From the NCBI GenBank assembly GCA_964580185.1, contig CAZOJQ010000011.1:1-64000 (forward strand): DNA of 64,000 bases, written 5' to 3'. The notes under the pieces are model-generated. The model saw only the letters and a program-made list of their open reading frames with translations, was not told where the DNA came from and made no database searches. Source of the stretch: CAYWWY01 sp964580185. GTDB taxonomy: Bacteria; Thermotogota; Thermotogae; MWEM01. Of this stretch, positions 25,780 through 34,833 are shown piece after piece (position 1 is the first letter of the stretch; every line of letters begins with the position of its first letter). Both the position numbers and the translations under genes were made by a program.

Positions 25780-27057
25780 TTATTGGTAATATCCGGCGTC
25801 AGGCTGTGGAATGGGCGCTTGCACATCTTTGAAGATTTCGACAAGCTGAGGCGCCAGTTCCTTTACAACACGCGCGGCGTCTTCCTTGTTAATTACAATC
25901 CTCTGGAAGGCCGTTCGATAGATGTTGTTGAAGTCTCCTCCTCGCGCTCCCAATCCAGGAATGAATGCGACAAGAGAATCCGGCGCGCTGGATTGCGCAA
26001 TTACAGCAGAAGCAAGGCTTCTCATCGGCCCTTCGGGGATGATACCCACTGCCTCTTCAACAACCGGGAAGAATCCAACCACTTCGAGAATCTGGTTCTG
26101 TACCTTAGGAGAAGTCAGATAATCGATCGCTTTAATTGAATCGGCAATAGCTGGAGCATCTTTGGGAATCCCAAGACCCACGAGAACGGTAATGTATCCG
26201 CGTCCGGCGGGACCTGCAGGCAGAGGTACGGGGATAAACCGGTTGGGATCATGCCGAATCGCATCGCCCAATCGGGCGGTATGATCCCAGGCGATCCATA
26301 CTTCGCCTCTCATGAGCGGTTCGCTCATGGCGCTCCATGTGGACCCAGCCGGGTTGACATAATCAAAGAGCTCCTTCAGATACGCCCACATATCGAGCGC
26401 GGCTAATGAATCGAACTTCAACATCTGACCGCCTGTGAAGGCAGGGAAGATGTGACCATGCAGGAACCGATGCCAAAGGCCCAAGGTGGATTCCGGGAAT
26501 CCGACCATAGGTCGCCCGGTTCCTCTGGTGATATTCTTGGCCCATGCCAGAAGCGCGTCGTAGGTCCACTTTGGCGAGGCGTTCATCACATCCTGTCGGG
26601 TCAGACCGGCAGGAAGGTAGTCAAAGGCCTGGGCATTGACAACCATCAGGAAGGTTGCCTGCAACCAGGGGATGAATTGAGTGACGCCATGCCCTTTGGC
26701 ATAGTGTTCAAAGGTGGAGATAAAGGTCCGATCTGGGAACTTGATATCCGACATATCGCGGAGCAATCCGCGGGCTGCCATCAGATCGAATCCGCTCTGC
26801 AGGTCTCCATAGAGATTTACGATGACCCGTCCGGCAGCTTGTTCTGCTTGAATTCGCGTATTTGCCTCTTCATAGCTCAGGGGCAAAAATCGGATGTCAA
26901 TCCCTTTCTCTCTCTGCATCGCGGGGAGCAGATTCCCTTCAAAGAACTCCCGTTCTGTTGCAGGGTGGAATTGGGTAGAAATAAATGCCACGCTGCCAAA
27001 ACTAACTGTACCGATCAATAATCCTACCAAAACAAATACCAGTAACACCTTTTTCAT
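25780..27057 (-). CDS. Extracellular solute-binding protein (family 1) of a sugar ABC transporter
   Basis: A 425-residue periplasmic binding protein. The N-terminal 22 residues (MKKVLLVFVLVGLLIGTVSFG) form a Sec signal peptide without a lipobox Cys, so the mature protein is probably soluble in a periplasm. The body shows the family 1 pattern: FEGNLLPAMQREKGIDIRF near residue 40 and the conserved GYITVLVGLGIPKDAP in the C-terminal lobe. The ATG at 27057 follows AAGGAGGGAAAGACA. It is the second gene of the operon, after rpiR. The ligand is unknown. Confidence 0.93.
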   Translation of the reverse strand: MKKVLLVFVLVGLLIGTVSFGSVAFISTQFHPATEREFFEGNLLPAMQREKGIDIRFLPLSYEEANTRIQAEQAAGRVIVNLYGDLQSGFDLMAARGLLRDMSDIKFPDRTFISTFEHYAKGHGVTQFIPWLQATFLMVVNAQAFDYLPAGLTRQDVMNASPKWTYDALLAWAKNITRGTGRPMVGFPESTLGLWHRFLHGHIFPAFTGGQMLKFDSLAALDMWAYLKELFDYVNPAGSTWSAMSEPLMRGEVWIAWDHTARLGDAIRHDPNRFIPVPLPAGPAGRGYITVLVGLGIPKDAPAIADSIKAIDYLTSPKVQNQILEVVGFFPVVEEAVGIIPEGPMRSLASAVIAQSSAPDSLVAFIPGLGARGGDFNNIYRTAFQRIVINKEDAARVVKELAPQLVEIFKDVQAPIPQPDAGYYQ

Positions 27058-27099
27058 TGTCTTTCCCTCCTTATGTGGGATCAAAACGCTCATGAACCG

Positions 27100-27942
27100 T
27101 CAAAAGCGTTTCTTCTCAATGGAATGCTCGACCTTTTCCAGATTTCGAACCAAGTGTTCGTTTTTCCATACAATCAACGACACCAGAATATCCAGTACGC
27201 ACATCTGAGACGCTCGGGCTCCGAATGAAGCCACCCCCGCTTCGAACCCCTGTGGATAGGTGTAAATCACCTGATCCACGTTCTGGGCCAAGGGAGAATC
27301 CTTTCCTCCTGTGATTCCTACCGTTTTCGCCCCTACATCCCGAGCAATCTGAACCGATTTTACGGTATCTTTGATGGTACCGGAAACAGAAATAGCGATT
27401 ACCGTATCTTGTCCGGTGCAATTCGCACCAACAATCGCCTGCATATGGGGGTCTGAATAACTAACACTGCTCAATCCCAGTCGGGCCAACATACTCGCCC
27501 CCATATCCGCCATCACCCCGGACGCCCCTACTCCGAAAAACATTACCCGTCTCGAATCCATAATCCAGTCGGATACCGTCTCGAAGACGCGCGTCTCAAC
27601 CAGCTTTTGCATATCATCCAAAGCGTTGTGCCCACTTTTGATAATATTGTGAATAACATCCTCCACCCCAGTCACAGACCGAGAAACCATTTTCTTGTTT
27701 TCCATAGAAGACAATTCGCGCACCAAACTGATCCGAAAATCCGAAAACCGGTGAAATCCGAGCTTGCGGACAAATCGGGAAACGGTCGCGTCGCTGCATC
27801 CGGCATTTTCCGCAAAGTCATTGATCGAAAAGTGGATCACGTCATCCGCTCGTTCGATCAGATACTTCGCGGCTTTCTTTTCCGATGGCTTCAAGGAGTC
27901 AAACAACCCTTTGGTCTTCAGAAGAATCGTGCTCACAGGCAT
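27100..27942 (-). CDS. RpiR-family transcriptional regulator (HTH_6 + SIS)
   Basis: A 280-residue regulator. The N-terminal RpiR helix-turn-helix (about 1-77) shows SINDFAENAGCSDATVSRF and RKLGFHRFSDF. The C-terminal SIS domain (about 120-260) binds sugar phosphates (VMFFGVGASG, ISVSGTIKDTVKSVQIA). It heads the sugar ABC transporter operon and is probably autoregulated: a perfect 21-base palindrome lies just downstream of its promoter (27970-27990). The inducer is likely a phosphosugar, identity unknown. Confidence 0.93.
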   Translation of the reverse strand: MPVSTILLKTKGLFDSLKPSEKKAAKYLIERADDVIHFSINDFAENAGCSDATVSRFVRKLGFHRFSDFRISLVRELSSMENKKMVSRSVTGVEDVIHNIIKSGHNALDDMQKLVETRVFETVSDWIMDSRRVMFFGVGASGVMADMGASMLARLGLSSVSYSDPHMQAIVGANCTGQDTVIAISVSGTIKDTVKSVQIARDVGAKTVGITGGKDSPLAQNVDQVIYTYPQGFEAGVASFGARASQMCVLDILVSLIVWKNEHLVRNLEKVEHSIEKKRF

Positions 27943-27969
27943 ACAAGCTCCATTCGTATAAAATCTTCT

Positions 27970-27990
27970 TCAAGAAAATAATTTTCTTGA
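27970..27990. promoter_or_regulatory. Palindromic operator upstream of rpiR
   Basis: TCAAGAAAAT-A-ATTTTCTTGA is a perfect palindrome with ten-base arms and one central base. It lies 28 bases upstream of the rpiR start and roughly 10-30 bases after the predicted transcription start, a position where bound repressor would block transcription. It is the obvious candidate site for RpiR itself. Confidence 0.7.
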
Positions 27991-28009
27991 ATATTTTTTA
28001 CACGAAATG

Positions 28010-28039
28010 ATTATACATCAACCCCTTGCCTAGGGTCAA
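28010..28039 (-). promoter_or_regulatory. Sigma-70 promoter of the rpiR-ABC-glycosyltransferase operon
   Basis: The minus strand has TTGACC (28039-28034) and TATAAT (28015-28010) separated by 18 bases. The palindromic operator follows directly. Confidence 0.65.
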
Positions 28040-28115
28040 GGATCAAAAGGAATCAAAAGAAGAAGAAAGAAGAAGCAATCGTAAGGAGATTCCGAATAAT
28101 CACCGACAACGCCCA

Positions 28116-29441
28116 CTAATCCCGTGATCGTTTCATTATGCTGGAAAAGAGCTTCCATACCGCTATATCGGTAATCTTCGGGAGAATTTTTCGATACTCG
28201 ATCGAGGAAAACACCTCGGTGATCTGTGCCAAATCAGGATCGTCCGCTTTTTTTGATAGCTCGTTGGGCGTCAAGGGATCCAATCCTGGATATTTTTGCT
28301 TTCGAATCCGCTGATAAAGAGCCCGGACCAAAGAAGGCCCCGAAAGAGAGCTCAGATCGTCCCATCCTGTCTCTCCTTCTCCATCCGGGGGGTCTTGGGC
28401 GTGGGCATATTTGGGTTCCGGAGAGACCTTTCTCATGATGATCCGCAACCATCCAAGGATCGCTCCGATCAAAAGAACCACCAAACCCCACAAAAGCGCT
28501 CCGCGAACCGCCGCTAACGAAGGACGAGGAGGTGGTTCACCCGAATCGGCCGCTTCGAGATCCAAAGAGGGATCCCGGATAAACTCTACGGAATACGTTT
28601 GGCCTTCTGTAGGCACTCCGGGTAATGTGATCTCCATTGGGTCGGGCTGGTAGTTTGAGAGCCAGAGATTCAGAAAAAACGCGCCTGCGGCAAAACCCAA
28701 CGCAACCACCCACCACATCCGCGCGATTCGGCTCCTTGTGACAATAATCAGCCAGAGAAGACGGATCAAGGTCAGAAACGAAAGCAAAAGAACCCCATAG
28801 AACAACCATTCCAAAATCCGGGCAGGCAGGGCAACATCCTGCAGGTCATCCGTATCAATGGTAGGAATAAGGGCAACCGATCCGGGCTCTTCCGCCCCAT
28901 GGGGCAAATCGGACCCGATGTGAACCGTTATTGTAGCGGGATCGGTCTGTTGGCTTTGAGCGCCAGACCCTGCGGTCCATAAACCAATCGGCGCAAAAGA
29001 AAAGGGAATCACAAGCATCAGTAAAACCGGAATTAGCAAACCCAGACTGACCCGCGCCGGTCTCGCAGACCGAAAAAGGGCGTATATTCCAATGGCGCAG
29101 CTGATGATCGCGAACACGCGGCTCTCCAGAGGAGCCAAGAAAAGCAATGAGATGCCGGGAATCGCTGCCCAAAGGATCCGCTTCTCCAGAGGAGGGCTCC
29201 ATCCCAATGCAATGATCAGGCAAAAGGAAAATCCGAGCCCAAACGCTAAGGTCATCTGTCCCAGAATGGCAGTCGCGATCAAAACCACCCCACCCCCCAA
29301 TCCGAAGAGGAACCGGATCGAGCGAGGCAGAAAGACCATCACGGCAATCCATCCAACCCCAACCCAATGAAAGCCGGCGGTTGGAGTCGCAAAAGCCGTA
29401 GTCATGATCGCAGGCAATACACGCGCCAGATTAGGGAACAT
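28116..29441 (-). CDS. Membrane protein with DUF4129-like C-terminus
   Basis: A 441-residue protein with about six hydrophobic helices in the first 155 residues, an extracytoplasmic segment, two further helices near residues 200 and 235 and one near 310. A cytoplasmic tail (about 355-441) contains LTPNELSKKADDPDLAQ, the DUF4129-like motif. Such proteins accompany MoxR and DUF58 genes, usually together with a transglutaminase that is missing here. The ATG overlaps the end of the DUF58 gene by 11 bases. It closes the operon. A role in assembly or maturation of an envelope complex is inferred from family context. Confidence 0.72.
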   Translation of the reverse strand: MFPNLARVLPAIMTTAFATPTAGFHWVGVGWIAVMVFLPRSIRFLFGLGGGVVLIATAILGQMTLAFGLGFSFCLIIALGWSPPLEKRILWAAIPGISLLFLAPLESRVFAIISCAIGIYALFRSARPARVSLGLLIPVLLMLVIPFSFAPIGLWTAGSGAQSQQTDPATITVHIGSDLPHGAEEPGSVALIPTIDTDDLQDVALPARILEWLFYGVLLLSFLTLIRLLWLIIVTRSRIARMWWVVALGFAAGAFFLNLWLSNYQPDPMEITLPGVPTEGQTYSVEFIRDPSLDLEAADSGEPPPRPSLAAVRGALLWGLVVLLIGAILGWLRIIMRKVSPEPKYAHAQDPPDGEGETGWDDLSSLSGPSLVRALYQRIRKQKYPGLDPLTPNELSKKADDPDLAQITEVFSSIEYRKILPKITDIAVWKLFSSIMKRSRD

Positions 29442-30681
29442 AGTCGACCGCCTCTTGCAACGCGTCGTTTTCCTGCAAAAACCGCACAATCACACCATTT
29501 TCCATCAAGATATGCGCTTGGCGGAGCATCTCACGCAGATCGGGATGCGGCATTCCATAGCTCCTAGAAGGAAGGGTGGATGAGGATCGATACCCATATG
29601 GCATGATCAGAACCACGACCTTGGCGCTTCGGGCACGCACCTTCATCAACAGGGGCACTTCGGAAGAGGAAATATGCATGCATAGAATCACCACCGTATC
29701 GTTCATGGTCGTTGTCATCATGCGCCCTCGTAAATACTCCACCATAGACACTTCGGGCCGCTCGCAACCGCGGGCGCAGGTCAAGTCTTCCAAATACGGA
29801 ACAAAATCCGCGCGTGGATACTGGCTTTCGGTGATTTCCTCTCCGACAATGACCAAACGGACAGGCACGCTCATCCCCTTCAAGTCTTCGATCAAGCTTG
29901 CCGCAGCATCCACAACCACATCTTCATAGATCACGCGCATTTGCTTCCATGCCTGATTGATCACAATATCTCCGGGTAGATTGAGATCGACCAAAAGCGT
30001 GACATTGCCCAAGGCTGTCTTTTCGAACTCTTTGGCCATCAGCTGATTCATCCGAGCGGAAAGCTTCCAGTGAATCCGATGCATCGGTTGATGATCATAC
30101 TCTTGCAGATGGGATAACCGGGAAGCGTCCTCCAACATTGGATATGGCGTTTTTCGCCCATACATGATCTCTCGAAGCACCTCTTTCCGAAAAAAGAGAG
30201 GCTCCACTCGGGGAAAGACAATGACAGAATCCCCGAGATCATCGGTCCGGTACATCTGGAAAAGGCCTAATGGATGGGCGTAATGGAGAGATACGGCTCC
30301 CAGTCTTTTGACCCCCCGCGTATAAAAACATCCTTGGGCATCGATTTGGGTTTCCTTGTTGCCCATAGCCACGATCGAAAATTCCTTGTTGACCAGTCCC
30401 GGAACAGACGAAACCATCCGCGCCTCCAGAGGGATGGAGAGTGGTCGATCATTATGAATCGAGAGTCGAATCCCGAACAATTCATGAACAAAGAGCCGGG
30501 TCCGGGAAAGAGAACGGTCCAAACGGATGGACTGCATCACACGATAGGTTTGGAAAAAGGTCACCCACACCCATCCCAAAAAAAAGAAGCCCACCAGAGA
30601 ATAGGGGGTGAACCAAAGGAACTGAAGGCCCCCAAACCCGATTGTCAACCACAAAAGAGGACGATAATAGGCCCGACACAT
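29431..30681 (-). CDS. DUF58 domain-containing membrane protein
   Basis: A 416-residue protein with two N-terminal transmembrane helices (about 8-45) and a beta-rich region to about 165. The DUF58 motif follows (LSHLQEYDHQPMHRIHWKLSAR near residue 190), then a von Willebrand A-like fold in which VTLLVDLN replaces the strict MIDAS DxSxS. It is encoded three bases after moxR. DUF58 proteins are thought to be clients or partners of MoxR AAA+ chaperones. Confidence 0.88.
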   Translation of the reverse strand: MCRAYYRPLLWLTIGFGGLQFLWFTPYSLVGFFFLGWVWVTFFQTYRVMQSIRLDRSLSRTRLFVHELFGIRLSIHNDRPLSIPLEARMVSSVPGLVNKEFSIVAMGNKETQIDAQGCFYTRGVKRLGAVSLHYAHPLGLFQMYRTDDLGDSVIVFPRVEPLFFRKEVLREIMYGRKTPYPMLEDASRLSHLQEYDHQPMHRIHWKLSARMNQLMAKEFEKTALGNVTLLVDLNLPGDIVINQAWKQMRVIYEDVVVDAAASLIEDLKGMSVPVRLVIVGEEITESQYPRADFVPYLEDLTCARGCERPEVSMVEYLRGRMMTTTMNDTVVILCMHISSSEVPLLMKVRARSAKVVVLIMPYGYRSSSTLPSRSYGMPHPDLREMLRQAHILMENGVIVRFLQENDALQEAVDYVP

Positions 30682-30684
30682 AAA

Positions 30685-31620
30685 TCAGACCACCGCAGTC
30701 TTTGAAAGGATGTCGTCCAAAATATCCCGTGTGGTCTCCCTTCTGATCTTTGACTCCGTTGTCTGGATAACCCGATGGCCCAAGACACTATGCGCGCTGG
30801 CCTTCACATCATCAGGCAACATATGGTCCCGTCCCTCCATCATGGCAAGGACAGAAGCGATTCTCATCAGCGCGATGCTTCCGCGAGGACTTGCGCCCAA
30901 AAACAAAGAGGGATGGGTACGGGTGGCGTGAACAATCTTTACAATATACTCGGTAACTGCCTCGCTGATGACGATCGTCCGAGGAATGCGCAGTAGGTCC
31001 TCCACCTCACTCTGTTCCACCACTGGCTCAAGATCGCCCAACGGATGAGTCACCTTTTGATCCAAGATCACTTTCTGTTCGGTTTTCGGATCCGGGTATC
31101 CGATCTGAACCCGAACCATGAATCGGTCCAATTGCGCTTCAGGTAAGGTAAACGTCCCTTCGTATTCGATCGGGTTCTGAGTGGCCAACACAAAGAAGAA
31201 AGGGGATAAAGGATGAGTTTGGCCATCCACAGAGATTTGATTCTCGCCCATCGCCTCCAATAGAGCCGATTGCGTCCGAGGCGTAGCCCGATTGATTTCG
31301 TCCGCCAGCAGAAAATCAGTAAAAACCGGACCTTCCATGAACTGAAACGACCCGGTGGCACGATCGTAAATATTCAACCCCGTAACGTCTGTGGGCAACA
31401 GATCGGGGGTAAACTGAATCCGTTTGAACTGCAATCCCAAGGAAAGAGCCAAAGCGCGCCCCAAAACAGTTTTTCCCACACCGGGCACATCTTCGAGCAG
31501 AACATGCCCCCTCGACAAAAAGGAGGCCATCACCATCCGGATCGTCGCCTCTTTCCCAAGAATCACCCGGGACACATTGCGGATAATTTTAGATACCGTA
31601 GGTTCAAAGGAAGCGCTCAT
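30685..31620 (-). CDS. MoxR-family AAA+ ATPase
   Basis: A 311-residue MoxR ATPase with chaperone-like roles in complex assembly. Walker A is EDVPGVGKT, Walker B is LLADEINRA, sensor 1 is FVLATQNPIEYEGT and the lid shows GASPRGSIALMR. The AAA_3 core runs about 35-170 and the lid about 230-300. The ATG at 31620 begins the family's usual N-terminus; an upstream extension would run into the DUF6062 gene. It is followed by DUF58 and DUF4129 genes, the classic trio. Confidence 0.94.
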   Translation of the reverse strand: MSASFEPTVSKIIRNVSRVILGKEATIRMVMASFLSRGHVLLEDVPGVGKTVLGRALALSLGLQFKRIQFTPDLLPTDVTGLNIYDRATGSFQFMEGPVFTDFLLADEINRATPRTQSALLEAMGENQISVDGQTHPLSPFFFVLATQNPIEYEGTFTLPEAQLDRFMVRVQIGYPDPKTEQKVILDQKVTHPLGDLEPVVEQSEVEDLLRIPRTIVISEAVTEYIVKIVHATRTHPSLFLGASPRGSIALMRIASVLAMMEGRDHMLPDDVKASAHSVLGHRVIQTTESKIRRETTRDILDDILSKTAVV

Positions 31621-31642
31621 ATCGGAAATCAATCCTTTCTGC

Positions 31643-32350
31643 TCAATCTTCAAAATACCCACATACCATTCGCGCAGCCCGCAGCCAACTCCCTGCCTCT
31701 TCGTCCATGCGTTCGTGTTGATACCGGAAATCATATTTCCGGATCACCTCATCGAGCTGTTGCTGCATTCGTTCCATCGATCGCAGCTGACAAACCCTCA
31801 GCGCCTGGCGGAGCCCGGAATCGTCACATAAAGCCCACGCTTGCGAAAAATGGGGTAGGCAGAGCCCATCGCTCTCTCGAAATCTCTGCGCAAACCCCTC
31901 TACGCTCAAAGACTCTAACAATCCCTCCAGGCTCTTCTCTTCCACGCTCTTCTCCAAATCACAGGCAGGACACGCGCGTTTCAATCCAAAAACCCGATCC
32001 CGGCAAGAATCCACCCTGCCTTTATTGCGTGGCAATTGGTCCATCCGTTGGTTCATCGTTCCGATCACGTCTCGCAAAAGGATTGACTGGCCCAACACAC
32101 CGCCCATGCGATACAACAACCGAGAATGGCGCGCGCAAAAGCCGCCCGATTCACGAAGATGCTGACGAAGGCCCCGATCATTGACGGACTCATACATCAA
32201 CCCATCCAAAAACCGAACGAGTTCATGCCGAATGCGCGCACAAATCGGGCACCCTTCTTGGGAAAGATAGGAGCTGAGCTCCCAATAGACCTGTTCCTTT
32301 TCGATGACTCGCTTATGTCTCTGCAGGGATCGTTTTTCCGACCGTGCCAA
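31643..32350 (-). CDS. DUF6062 family protein (duplicated Cys/His motif)
   Basis: A 235-residue soluble protein with two related halves. Each holds a CPxC motif (CPIC near residue 34, CPAC near 125) and a later GxCxxH (GGFCARH and DGLCLPH). The pattern matches what I know as DUF6062 and suggests two zinc or other metal sites. Otherwise it is helical and charged. It lies between uridine kinase and moxR in the same operon, with gaps of 9 and 22 bases. Function is unknown. Confidence 0.7.
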   Translation of the reverse strand: MARSEKRSLQRHKRVIEKEQVYWELSSYLSQEGCPICARIRHELVRFLDGLMYESVNDRGLRQHLRESGGFCARHSRLLYRMGGVLGQSILLRDVIGTMNQRMDQLPRNKGRVDSCRDRVFGLKRACPACDLEKSVEEKSLEGLLESLSVEGFAQRFRESDGLCLPHFSQAWALCDDSGLRQALRVCQLRSMERMQQQLDEVIRKYDFRYQHERMDEEAGSWLRAARMVCGYFED

Positions 32351-32359
32351 ATCCGATAC

Positions 32360-32974
32360 TCAACTCCACTGTCCGTTTTTGGTGGTTTGAAGGATTGCGC
32401 GATAGATAATATCCAAACCGACTTCGTTGAATCCCCCACCAGGCAAGATGATGTTGGCAAAATACTTCTGGGGTTCCACAAAACTTTGAAACGAGGGTGC
32501 GACGAACCGGCGATATTGATCAATAATGCTTTCGATCGACCGTTTCCGTTCCACCATATCCCGTTCGATCCGTCTCAGCAACCGTTCGTCGTCCGGAGTC
32601 TCTACATACACGCTAAAATCGAAGAGATCCCTCAAGGACTGCTCATGCAAGACGAAGATCCCCTCTACAATGATCACCTCCGAAGGCTGCACAGGAATGG
32701 TAATGCCAGTTTCCCGGCGATAGGTGATGAAGCTGTAGGAAGGCATCTGAACGGTCTTTCCTTCTTTCAACTGTTTCATATCGCCCTCGAATTGGTGAAA
32801 ATCAAAGGCGGAAGGAGCGTCAAAGTTAAAATCATGCGGCCGGATTCCGGGCGGAAGGTCCACATAATAGTTATCCATACTAATGATGGTGCATTCTTTC
32901 CCAATCTGCTCAGCCAACCGATTGGCTACGGTGGTCTTGCCCGAACCGCTTCCTCCCACGATGCCAATCAGCAT
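32360..32974 (-). CDS. udk: Uridine kinase
   Basis: A 204-residue uridine/cytidine kinase of the P-loop NMP-kinase-like fold, which salvages uridine to UMP. Walker A is GIVGGSGSGKTT at residue 3, followed by SMDNYYVD, NFDAPSAFDF, VIIVEGIFVLHE and the lid RRIERDMVERKRS. The length is typical. I chose the ATG at 32974, which shares its A with the stop of the TPR gene (TAATG); an in-frame ATG at 32986 is also possible. Confidence 0.93.
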   Translation of the reverse strand: MLIGIVGGSGSGKTTVANRLAEQIGKECTIISMDNYYVDLPPGIRPHDFNFDAPSAFDFHQFEGDMKQLKEGKTVQMPSYSFITYRRETGITIPVQPSEVIIVEGIFVLHEQSLRDLFDFSVYVETPDDERLLRRIERDMVERKRSIESIIDQYRRFVAPSFQSFVEPQKYFANIILPGGGFNEVGLDIIYRAILQTTKNGQWS

Positions 32975-34038
32975 TACAGGCCACACTGCTGTCGTTCTTG
33001 GGGTGTCAGAAATCCGTAAAAAAACTCATGCTTCCCATAATGAAGCCAATACCGGTTCTTTTTCAAATGAGCTACGATCTCGGCTACTTTTTGGATTGCT
33101 CCGGATTTAACCAAGGGAATCACCATCAACAACCGCAGATAATCGTTATCGGGTTCGATTTCCTGAAAGCGCTCCACTTGCGCAAGAACAGCATCATACC
33201 GTTCGTTTTCCAGCTGAAACCGGCTCCAAACCTCTAGCTCGCTGACATTGCGCGGTACCATCTCCAAAATGGTTCGTCGAACCTGTTCTGTTTGATCGGT
33301 GCGCCCGCTCTCATCATACAACTTGTACAGATGATACAAACCGTAAATATTATCGGGATTGCGCTGGAGATAATGCTCCAACAGTTCGATAGCCTTGTCT
33401 CGTTGATGAGCGTTCAGGTACGCGTCCACAAGAAAGAAGGTGACAAAGGGATCGTCTGGCTGATACTGAATGACCTTTTTCCACTGATATATAGCCTTTT
33501 CATAATCCCCAAGGTTGAAGTAGGTCTGTCCCAATGTATAGTACGCTTCGGTCAGATACGGATCGATCTCAACCGCCTGTTTCAGGTATCCAATGCCTTC
33601 CACGAAAAGCCCACGTTCCACCAACACCGACCCTTTGATCTCCAAAGCGCGCACGGATTTCGGATCGACCTCAAGGGCTAGATCGACCAAGCGAAGCACT
33701 TCATCCCACTCTTCCCGATCAAAATACTCAAAAACCATATCCATAAACGCGGTCATGTTGATGTGCTTCATCTCAGAGCAGTCGATTCGCATCTCCTGCT
33801 GGAAGGATACCAACTCCTCGGATGAAACGGGCAAAAGAAAGTTCGCTGGTAAGTCCCCTCCGACCAGCCGTTCCATCTGCCTGCAATCTTCGATCAATGA
33901 AATCAGCCGTTCATGATTTGCGAAGTCTTGTTCAAAATCGGCCCAGCTTCCCCCATACCACAGATCACGGAAGATCCACACCATCGGGATCCACTGGTCG
34001 ATACCGGCCAAATACTGGGATCCTTTCACCTCTACCAT
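32974..34038 (-). CDS. Tetratricopeptide-repeat protein
   Basis: A 354-residue cytoplasmic protein. The N-terminal third (1-100) is unique. At least five TPR units follow (about 100-330), for example FDREEWDEVLRLVDLALEVD, AYYTLGQTYFNLGDYEKAI and YGLYHLYKLYDESGRTDQ, forming a superhelical protein-binding scaffold. The second of two close ATGs is used because a GGGGGG stretch abuts the first. It heads the operon with udk, DUF6062, moxR, DUF58 and DUF4129, so it may be a partner of the MoxR system. Confidence 0.85.
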   Translation of the reverse strand: MVEVKGSQYLAGIDQWIPMVWIFRDLWYGGSWADFEQDFANHERLISLIEDCRQMERLVGGDLPANFLLPVSSEELVSFQQEMRIDCSEMKHINMTAFMDMVFEYFDREEWDEVLRLVDLALEVDPKSVRALEIKGSVLVERGLFVEGIGYLKQAVEIDPYLTEAYYTLGQTYFNLGDYEKAIYQWKKVIQYQPDDPFVTFFLVDAYLNAHQRDKAIELLEHYLQRNPDNIYGLYHLYKLYDESGRTDQTEQVRRTILEMVPRNVSELEVWSRFQLENERYDAVLAQVERFQEIEPDNDYLRLLMVIPLVKSGAIQKVAEIVAHLKKNRYWLHYGKHEFFYGFLTPQERQQCGL

Positions 34039-34128
34039 GTACATCCCCCCAAAGAATCGAAAAATCATACCTAGTAAAATGGACGAATTCTCCCTCGTAT
34101 GAATTCGGAAATCTCCGATCAAATACGG

Positions 34129-34134
34129 TATAAT
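34129..34134 (+). promoter_or_regulatory. -10 box of the serine dehydratase operon
   Basis: TATAAT preceded by ACGG lies 36 bases upstream of the sdaAB ATG at 34171. I see no good -35, so confidence is modest. Confidence 0.45.
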
Positions 34135-34170
34135 AGATCCGAACCAAACGACGAAAGGAAGGTGCAATCC

Positions 34171-34833
34171 ATGTCGCTAACGGAAGTCTGCGGCCCAGTG
34201 ATGATCGGTCCGTCCAGTTCACATACCTTGGGAGCCCTGCGGATCGCTCGGTTCGTCCACAATCTGATGGGTCGAACCCCCGAAAAGGTTCATTTTCACT
34301 TGCACGCGTCTTTTGCGCGCACGTACCGCGGTCACGGAACAGATCGCGCGCTTTTGGGTGGAATCATGGGGCTGAATGAAGACGATCCCTCCGTTCGGGA
34401 CACTTTGGCCACTGCAAAGGCCGATAGGTTGGAGTTCGCTTTTCAACCGGACGATCTGGGGGAAACCCATCCCAACACGGTTCGAATCGAAGCTTGGTAC
34501 GGGTCGCTCTACCAGGATGTATGGGGCGCGTCCATCGGAGCGGGTATGATTCGGATCACTCGAATCAATGGAGTCGAATGCCTGCTAAGCGCGATGTATC
34601 CCACCTTGATCATCATCAACCGCGACACCCCCCGGGCGCTCGGAAAGATCCTCGAATGCATCGAAATCAATGTGGCCAACCTCTATCTTCGTAGGATCAA
34701 CAAACTCATGAATACTGCCTTAACGATCGCGGAATTGGATGAACCCTTTTCTCCGGTAAAACTGCATCACCTCGCATCGTTGGATGTTGTGGAAGAGGCT
34801 CACTATGTGCCCAGTTTGGCGGCACGACCATGA
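34171..34833 (+). CDS. sdaAB: L-serine dehydratase, iron-sulfur-dependent, beta subunit
   Basis: A 220-residue beta subunit of the two-chain [4Fe-4S] L-serine dehydratase, which converts serine to pyruvate and ammonia. It contains the family SSSHTLGALR motif near residue 15 and HGTDRALLGGI. The C-terminal half is the ACT-like regulatory region, with PTLIIINRDTPRALGKI. AAAGGAAGGTG precedes the ATG. It overlaps the alpha-subunit gene by four bases, consistent with a one-to-one complex. Pyruvate could feed the biotin carboxyltransferase product elsewhere in the window. Confidence 0.95.
   Translation: MSLTEVCGPVMIGPSSSHTLGALRIARFVHNLMGRTPEKVHFHLHASFARTYRGHGTDRALLGGIMGLNEDDPSVRDTLATAKADRLEFAFQPDDLGETHPNTVRIEAWYGSLYQDVWGASIGAGMIRITRINGVECLLSAMYPTLIIINRDTPRALGKILECIEINVANLYLRRINKLMNTALTIAELDEPFSPVKLHHLASLDVVEEAHYVPSLAARP

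Noticed and set aside
31270..32184. Long open frame on the plus strand (304 codons)
   Set aside because: It is antisense to moxR and the DUF6062 gene, has a Pro/Arg/Ser-rich shadow composition and no ribosome binding site.
32126..33019. Long open frame on the plus strand (297 codons)
   Set aside because: It is antisense to uridine kinase and DUF6062, both with clear family motifs.
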